Assembly: GCF_004103825.1 (NCBI RefSeq)
Contig: NZ_RYFI01000012.1
Coordinates: 116,752-157,112, forward strand
Origin: Hansschlegelia zhihuaiae
Lineage (GTDB): Bacteria; Pseudomonadota; Alphaproteobacteria; Rhizobiales; Methylopilaceae
DNA length: 40,361 bases
Reading direction: 5' to 3'
The position numbers were made by a program, and so were the translations under genes. Shown here in pieces: positions 35,516 through 40,361 of the stretch. A model generated the notes under the pieces. That model searched no databases. It worked only from the letters and a program-made list of their open reading frames with translations, and was not told the DNA's origin. How positions within the stretch are numbered: position 1 is the first letter of the stretch; every line of letters starts with the position of its first letter.

Positions 35516-36595
35516 ATGTTTGATATTGCCGTCGCTGGCGCAGGGCCTGCCGGTGCCGTCGCGGCGCTTACTGCCGCTCGTGCGGGGGCGCACGTGCTCC
35601 TTATCGACGAGCCCACTTATCGGCGCGTAGACGTCGGCGAGACCCTCCCCCCGCTTGCCGGGCCGGTGCTAAGGGCACTCGGTCTGAATGCGCTGCTAGA
35701 GAGCGATCTCCCGCGCCTGGACACTGTACAATCTGTTTGGACCGAAACGCAGACAAATGAGCGAAGCTCCCTGTTCAATGCGCGCGGCGCAGGTTGGCGG
35801 CTGAACCGCCGCAGGTTTGCGCGCGGTTTCGCCGAGGAACTGAGCAGCGCTGGGGTCACCATTTGGGAAAACAGCGCGCTGCTTGATATTGAGGCGACGC
35901 GGAGCCAATGGCTGCTACATCTTCGTATTTCGAACGCTCCGCAAGAAGTCCGCGCCTTGGGCGTGATCGACGCAACGGGTCGGTCTGCGAAAGTCGCGCG
36001 AAAGCTCGGAGTAACGCGAGTACGCCGAGACCGTCTTGTTGGCGCCTTGCTCGAGCATCCCGGGATCGAAATCGCCGAAAATATGCTGTGCGTCGAAGCA
36101 GCATCCTATGGCTGGTGGTATACCGTCGCGACGAGGTCGGGAAGCCGGGTTTTCGGCCTGCTCACAGATGACGATATATTGCGCGCACTCGATGCGCGCG
36201 CAGCGCTTAGCTGGTGGCGGCTACTCGACGACACTGCCGCAATCGCACGCATGGCTGCCCCGGCGCTGCGACACAAACCGGTGATCGTCCCTGCGGGCGG
36301 GTCGCGACTTTCACAGTTCGTCGGTCCGCGTTGGATAGCAGCTGGCGACGCCGCCATTGCTTTCGACCCGCTCTCGTCTCAGGGAGTCACTACGGCGCTC
36401 ATGACCGGCTACCGTGCTGCAGTAAGCCTGCTCCGCGAGCTAGATGGGCAGCCTAGCGGCCGTGAGGAGTATACAAACTTTCTATTGCGCATCGACGCCG
36501 ACTACCAAGCTGAGCGCATTCGGCACTACCGCGCCAACCCTCGCTTTGTCACAGAACCATTTTGGTCTCGTAGGCAAACTGACAGTCTCGCTTGA
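35516..36595 (+). CDS. LodB-like FAD-dependent oxidoreductase
   Basis: A 359-aa flavoprotein of the tryptophan-halogenase/LodB-like group. The FAD-binding motif GAGPAGAVAALTAARAG is at about residues 8-24. DATGRSAKVARKLG (the DG-like second FAD motif region) and GDAAIAFDPLSSQGVTTALMTGYRAA (third FAD motif) follow. LodB is required to mature its LodA partner by generating the quinone cofactor; adjacency to the LodA-like gene (21 bp) strongly suggests that role here. Start: the ATG at 35516 begins right at the first beta strand; a GTG at 35504 is possible. Length fits LodB (about 370 aa). Confidence 0.85.
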   Translation: MFDIAVAGAGPAGAVAALTAARAGAHVLLIDEPTYRRVDVGETLPPLAGPVLRALGLNALLESDLPRLDTVQSVWTETQTNERSSLFNARGAGWRLNRRRFARGFAEELSSAGVTIWENSALLDIEATRSQWLLHLRISNAPQEVRALGVIDATGRSAKVARKLGVTRVRRDRLVGALLEHPGIEIAENMLCVEAASYGWWYTVATRSGSRVFGLLTDDDILRALDARAALSWWRLLDDTAAIARMAAPALRHKPVIVPAGGSRLSQFVGPRWIAAGDAAIAFDPLSSQGVTTALMTGYRAAVSLLRELDGQPSGREEYTNFLLRIDADYQAERIRHYRANPRFVTEPFWSRRQTDSLA

Positions 36596-36663
36596 CACGC
36601 TAGACCAATGCGGCGATCCGTAAGGATACGAAAGCAACCCATGTGCTTTCAAGGAGCCGCCAG

Positions 36664-37083
36664 ATGACAATGACAGCCCCAGACCTTGTCGGCCTCGACC
36701 ACTACGCCGTCAATGTTGCGGACTTACAACGTGCCGCGGACTGGTACGAGAACATTCTCGGCTTCCACGTGCTTCAGAAGTGGAACACGACCTGGATGGT
36801 CGGACGTGGCAATATCAAAGTCGGCTTGTTCCTGCGGCCAAACGCAAAGCCGCAACCAGACATCGACAACACAGTGCTTATCCAACACATAGCTTTCTTA
36901 GTAGATGGCGATAAATTTGCAAGGGTCCATCAATTCCTGAATGAGAAAGGTATCGAGACTGAAGGGCCGGACGACAGCGGCATCGCTTTTTCAATCTTCT
37001 TCAAGGATGCCGACGGTCACTCTCTCGAGGTGACCGCGTATCATCCCGCCGCTGAACCCTTGAGGCAGCCCGGCCGCGCTTAA
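36664..37083 (+). CDS. VOC-superfamily (glyoxalase/dioxygenase-like) protein
   Basis: A 139-aa single-unit VOC protein. The two beta-alpha-beta-beta-beta modules show LDHYAVNVADLQRAADWYENILGF at the start, LIQHIAFLVDGDKF in the middle and FFKDADGHSLEVTAYHP at the end. Probable metal ligands are His in LDHYAV, His in IQHIAF and Glu in SLEVTAY. It may be a glyoxalase, dioxygenase or resistance protein; the reaction cannot be inferred. The ATG at 36664 follows an AAGGAG site. It is 68 bp downstream of the lodB-like gene on the same strand and probably in its operon. Confidence 0.82.
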   Translation: MTMTAPDLVGLDHYAVNVADLQRAADWYENILGFHVLQKWNTTWMVGRGNIKVGLFLRPNAKPQPDIDNTVLIQHIAFLVDGDKFARVHQFLNEKGIETEGPDDSGIAFSIFFKDADGHSLEVTAYHPAAEPLRQPGRA

Positions 37084-37586
37084 AGAGCCGGATTTATTGA
37101 AGGGTGCGGAACTGTGTCGGAGGCAGATTGAGACGCTCATCGAGGGCGCACCTGCTAAGGCAGAACTCCGAACGCTCCATCTCTGCGTTGAATAGATAGT
37201 GGCGGCTGCAATAGATAGGCAAGCTTTCTAACATCGACCGCCGATGTTGGATAAGACGAGCGCATTGCGCCTCTGCTCGCCGTACATTTAGCGCCTGACG
37301 CCACTATACGGCCCATTTCGCCTTAAGAGTGCCGACGTTCGCAGTCGCCAAATACCTTGCTTTCCAAGCGCGGAACAGCAAGTCCGCAGACGGCGTGAAA
37401 GGGCAATAAGATCAAAGTCCGCATATTGCTTGGCAGGGACAATTTCCTAGACTCGTTGAGACTTTGAGTCTGACCGGCCGCCGCCAAGTTCGGTAGTTTG
37501 CAGACGATCACACGCCTCACAGTTGTGCTGTGGTTAGAGATGTTCTAGCATCGGATTAGGCTGATCTTCTCCACAGGAGAAACCAA
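37084..37586. other. 503-bp gene-free gap with two short hairpins
   Basis: No credible gene is present between the VOC and peroxidase genes. Two perfect short inverted repeats are visible: AACATCG-ACCGC-CGATGTT (37230-37248) and AGACTC...GAGTCT at about 37449-37471. Neither has a T-tract typical of a terminator, so they could be protein-binding sites or a small RNA structure. Immediately before the next gene is a clear CACAGGAGAAACC ribosome-binding site. A promoter for the peroxidase gene probably lies here. Confidence 0.45.
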
Positions 37587-39254
37587 ATGAAGGCGTGCGC
37601 GTTAGCCGGAATCATCGGGTTTATCATTATCTTAACGCCCGTATCAGCCAGTGCTACGACAGATGACGATCTGTACGCGGCGCTCCGTCAATACGGATTC
37701 ACTGGAAAGATGGAAGAAGCGTTCGATCAAAAACTTGGTCGCACGCTCGATCCAAAGCTTGTCGACGTTGGTCGGCTGGTGTTCTTCGACAAAGGACTTG
37801 GCGTTCATAAGTCAAATTCTTGCGCTGGATGCCACTCGCCGACTCGCGGATTTGGGGACACTCAGCCAATAGCTATCGGCATCGGCTCCGGAAGCGACAA
37901 GGTTGGCCCTTCGAGAACGGGCGCGCGCAATCAACGACGCACGCCGATGCTCATCGGCATCGGTCTATTGCCATCGCTGATGTGGAACGGCCGATTCTCG
38001 AGCAATTCGGGGGATCCTTTTGACAATTCGAGAGGTTTCACGTTCCCCTACCCTGAAGGTCAAAGCTTCTTTCCAGCTTCGGACCCACGGTTTCCGCATC
38101 TTCTAGCGGCTCAAGCTCACATTCCTTTCACTGAATTGCCCGAGATGGCGGGATTTGGCGGGTTCGGCGACACCGAAAACGCGCCCTTCGTCGATGTCAG
38201 ATTCAATTCGAGGCGATTTTCGACCGTCGTGATTCCTGCGCGGCCTAGCCAGCAGATGAAGGTGCTTGGCCTGCCGATCACACCGATCCCAAATGACCGG
38301 CCTATCCGCGACGACGACGACAACACAACTAATCCGCCTACGCCAAGTGACTTCGATCAATTCGACGACGTGAGCGGTAACCAGGACCGCTTTGTCCCCG
38401 AGCCTTACGACGACGTGCCTTCCCGCAACAACCCAATCCGGCACGAAGTTCTTGAACGCATCAACAACATGCGCGAATATAGACAACTTTTTGGACAGAT
38501 CTATCAGTCGGTGAATGACGGAAACGCAATCGAATTTTATATGATTGGGCAGGCGCTTTCCGAGTTTCAGCTCTCGTTGACTTACGTCAATGCACCGATT
38601 GATCGATATGCGAGGGGAGAGCGCGGAGCGCTTACGGATGAGCAGAAGCGAGGCGCAATTTTATTTTTCGGAAAAGCGGGCTGCGTGACTTGCCACACGG
38701 TTGCTGGCAACTCCAATGAGATGTTCAGCGACTTCAAATCTCACGCAACAGGCGTTCCGTCGATCGCTCCGGTTTTCGGTGTGGGGAAAGGCAACGTCCC
38801 ATTCCGAAACCAGGAAGGAACATTTACTGTAAAAGGCCCATACGACATGGGTTTGTTTGACATCACCTCGCTGGAAGCCGATAGGTTTAAGTTTAGAACA
38901 TCGCCGCTCAGAAACGTCGGACTGCAAGCTAATTTCTTTCACAATGGGTCGTTCAACAATCTCGAACGCGCCGTTCGGTTTCATATCAATCCGAAAGCTG
39001 GAGCTAGGACTTACAATCCTGCGAATGAAGGCGTTCCGGCTGACCTTCGAAGCAACATGGGTCGGTTCGATGTGGTGCAAGAGCATCTGGCGCCACAGCT
39101 CGATAATCCCGTGACGCTGACCGACGCCGAACTCGATGCTGTCGTCGCGTTTCTAAACGACGCTCTCACCGACGAACGAGCAAGAGCGGACAAGCTGCGG
39201 CAGCTCGTGCCCGCAAGATTGCCGAGCGGAGAACCGGTCCAAGTTTTCGAGTAA
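37587..39254 (+). CDS. Periplasmic diheme cytochrome c peroxidase / MauG-like protein
   Basis: A 555-aa secreted protein with a signal peptide (residues 1-24, hydrophobic IIGFIIILTPVSASA). Two c-type heme motifs are C79-A-G-C-H83 and C366-V-T-C-H370. The C-terminal LRNVGLQANFFHNGSFNNLERAVRFH block is typical of bacterial di-heme cytochrome c peroxidases and MauG. These enzymes reduce H2O2 or oxidise Trp residues in a partner protein. The spacing between the hemes is larger than usual, with an Asp/Pro-rich insert (about 225-300). Downstream of a LodA-like gene, cofactor maturation or disposal of oxidase-made H2O2 are both possible (inference). The RBS AGGAGA lies 7 bases ahead of the ATG. Confidence 0.88.
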   Translation: MKACALAGIIGFIIILTPVSASATTDDDLYAALRQYGFTGKMEEAFDQKLGRTLDPKLVDVGRLVFFDKGLGVHKSNSCAGCHSPTRGFGDTQPIAIGIGSGSDKVGPSRTGARNQRRTPMLIGIGLLPSLMWNGRFSSNSGDPFDNSRGFTFPYPEGQSFFPASDPRFPHLLAAQAHIPFTELPEMAGFGGFGDTENAPFVDVRFNSRRFSTVVIPARPSQQMKVLGLPITPIPNDRPIRDDDDNTTNPPTPSDFDQFDDVSGNQDRFVPEPYDDVPSRNNPIRHEVLERINNMREYRQLFGQIYQSVNDGNAIEFYMIGQALSEFQLSLTYVNAPIDRYARGERGALTDEQKRGAILFFGKAGCVTCHTVAGNSNEMFSDFKSHATGVPSIAPVFGVGKGNVPFRNQEGTFTVKGPYDMGLFDITSLEADRFKFRTSPLRNVGLQANFFHNGSFNNLERAVRFHINPKAGARTYNPANEGVPADLRSNMGRFDVVQEHLAPQLDNPVTLTDAELDAVVAFLNDALTDERARADKLRQLVPARLPSGEPVQVFE

Positions 39255-39259
39255 GACGC

Positions 39260-39570
39260 GCCTACAGGGTCGCGCATCGCCATCGCTCGTCTTCGGTGAC
39301 GCCTGTCGTGATCTGAGCCATCGTCGATGGCGGTTGCAAGAGGCCGAAGCGCGGAGCTGTCAGGTTGCGCAGCGCTTCGGCCGGAGGTCTCGAGGATGGC
39401 GGTGGCGTAGGCCCGAGGCGTCATCCAGCCGAGCTTAGAGTGCGGTCGTCGTTCGTTGTAGTCGCGCCGCCAGGCTTCAAGCACGGCGCGAGCGTGCTGC
39501 AATGAGCGGAACAGCGTCTCGTTCAGAAGTTCGTTGCGCAGCCGGCCGTTGAAGCAGTCCGGATTCTCAC
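39260..39570 (-). pseudogene. IS3-family transposase (OrfB) C-terminal remnant
   Basis: The last part of an IS3-type DDE transposase, open at its 5' side. The frame reads PDCFNGRLRNELLNETLF and then LQHARAVLEAWRRDYNERRPHSKLGWMTPRAYA, the unmistakable end of OrfB (rve core, with the Asn-Glu rich block). The catalytic DDE residues and the N-terminal part are missing and the homology stops at about 39570, where another gene begins. It is a fossil of an insertion and marks a further rearrangement breakpoint. The 3' end is approximate. Confidence 0.8.
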
Positions 39571-39576
39571 CGTCGC

Positions 39577-40239
39577 GTGCTCGTCAGCGCCGCGAAGAAG
39601 GCCGCGGAAAGCCAGGGTTACGAGATGAAGCGGGTTCCCGGGCGGGGGCTCAGCAACGTCTGGAACGTGAAGAAGGGCGACAAGGCGCAGGTCGCTTCGA
39701 TCAGAACGACGCGTGATCGCTGGATCGCTTTCCCGCCGCTCGACGGCGGAAAGCGGTGGAAGACGCTCAGCGGTGTGGACCTCGTGATTGTCGCCGCGGT
39801 CGACTCGAAGGAGGATCCCCGGACCGTCGACGGCCACATCTTCCCCGCGGACGAGGTCAGGTCCCGGTTCGACGCGGCCTACGCCGCGCGCCGCAAGGAC
39901 GGCCAGACCCCGAAGGACGGTTTCGGCATGTGGGTCGCGCTCGACCGCGACGAACGTGGTCTCGCCGCGAGCGTCGGCAGCGGCATTGGGGACAAGTACA
40001 AGAGCGTGGCGACATACAGCGTCGCAGAGCTGATCGTCGGCGACGCCAATGTTGGCGACGAGGCAGAAGCCGAAATCGATGACGCTGACGAGACGCACGC
40101 GGTCGCGCTCGAGGACCATGCCGGGATCCCGGCGCTCACGACCATATCCGAAGTCGTGGCGTGGGCGCGCCAACGGATCTCAAAGATGTCGGGCGCGCCG
40201 CTGTCAGCGGTCAAGCTGGACCTAAAGATCGAGTACTAA
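39577..40239 (+). CDS. Unrecognised protein, probably 5'-truncated
   Basis: A 220-aa frame with no recognised family. It has mixed alpha/beta character: KRVPGRGLSNVWNVKKGDK, TLSGVDLVIVAAVDSKEDP, HIFPADEVRSRFDAAYAARR, and a C-terminal helical part (ALTTISEVVAWARQRISKMSG). Start is unclear: the GTG at 39577 is next to the IS3 remnant and the frame stays open 5' of it, so the true N-terminus was probably lost. The protein-like composition up to the stop shows it is or was a real gene. A nuclease or DNA-binding role has been seen for proteins of similar style, but nothing here proves it. Confidence 0.45.
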   Translation: MLVSAAKKAAESQGYEMKRVPGRGLSNVWNVKKGDKAQVASIRTTRDRWIAFPPLDGGKRWKTLSGVDLVIVAAVDSKEDPRTVDGHIFPADEVRSRFDAAYAARRKDGQTPKDGFGMWVALDRDERGLAASVGSGIGDKYKSVATYSVAELIVGDANVGDEAEAEIDDADETHAVALEDHAGIPALTTISEVVAWARQRISKMSGAPLSAVKLDLKIEY

Positions 40240-40361
40240 GCGCCTGCGTCGAGGTGCGCCCGGGTGTCGGCATCGAGCTGACGTCGGTGAGCGTCGAGAA
40301 CCTCAAAGTGTGATCCGGCGTGGAATTTTGACCCCGTAGGTCGGGGGATCGGCGTCCAATT
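40240..40361. other. Window end, possibly the edge of another IS
   Basis: The last about 50 bases (GGCGTGGAATTTTGACCCC and following) resemble the GAATTTTGACCCC motifs found near the ends of IS21-type elements. The rest of the element, if any, is outside the window, so this is only a hint. No gene is visible. Confidence 0.25.

Overview
The window looks like chromosomal DNA of a GC-rich alphaproteobacterium, probably a methylotrophic Hyphomicrobiales (Rhizobiales) species. This rests on the base composition, a Fae-family protein (formaldehyde/tetrahydromethanopterin metabolism), the chorismate mutase-hisC-tyrA order, a periplasmic glucan synthase, and serine recombinase/DUF2924/DUF3489 and ietAS modules that are typical of this class. 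The genus cannot be fixed from this sequence.

Left part (1-13,960): ordinary, densely packed backbone. It starts with a mannose-1-phosphate guanylyltransferase cut by the window edge, then a Fae paralogue and a beta-carbonic anhydrase. A coupled minus-strand set follows: MDR dehydrogenase, PTPS-like protein, GT4 glycosyltransferase and SAM methyltransferase. Facing it are a RibD-C reductase and a cytochrome b561. Together they look like a pathway that makes and decorates a small pterin-like molecule (inference). Then come opgH, yciB, the aromatic/histidine operon (chorismate mutase, hisC, tyrA), two membrane proteins and a class II tRNA-Ser(GGA).

Accessory part (13,960-40,361): mobile and horizontally acquired DNA begins right after the tRNA-Ser. 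A large serine recombinase with DUF2924, DUF3489 and a small partner is followed by an IS1182-family element. Next is a tightly packed five-gene operon (19,458-26,641): an IetA-like AAA+ ATPase, an IetS-like subtilase, a caspase-fold peptidase, an unrecognised two-part protein and a metallo-beta-lactamase-fold hydrolase. A patatin-like lipase and a small gene converge on it from the other strand. The subtilase, the patatin and the small gene each carry a single-base frameshift. The locus reads as an expanded ietAS-type toxin/defence system with several candidate hydrolase effectors.

After an XRE regulator and a truncated RTX gene joined to unrelated DNA, base composition falls at about 31-39 kb. 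This segment holds a very long LodA/GoxA-like protein fused to a heme-oxygenase-like diiron domain, its LodB-like flavoprotein, a VOC protein and a secreted MauG/CCP-type diheme peroxidase. The Cys expected to form the LodA quinone cofactor appears to be missing. The window ends with an IS3 transposase remnant, an unrecognised (probably 5'-truncated) gene and what may be the edge of another IS.

The two best candidates for undescribed biology are the ietAS-caspase-MBL-patatin locus and the LodA-diiron fusion cluster.
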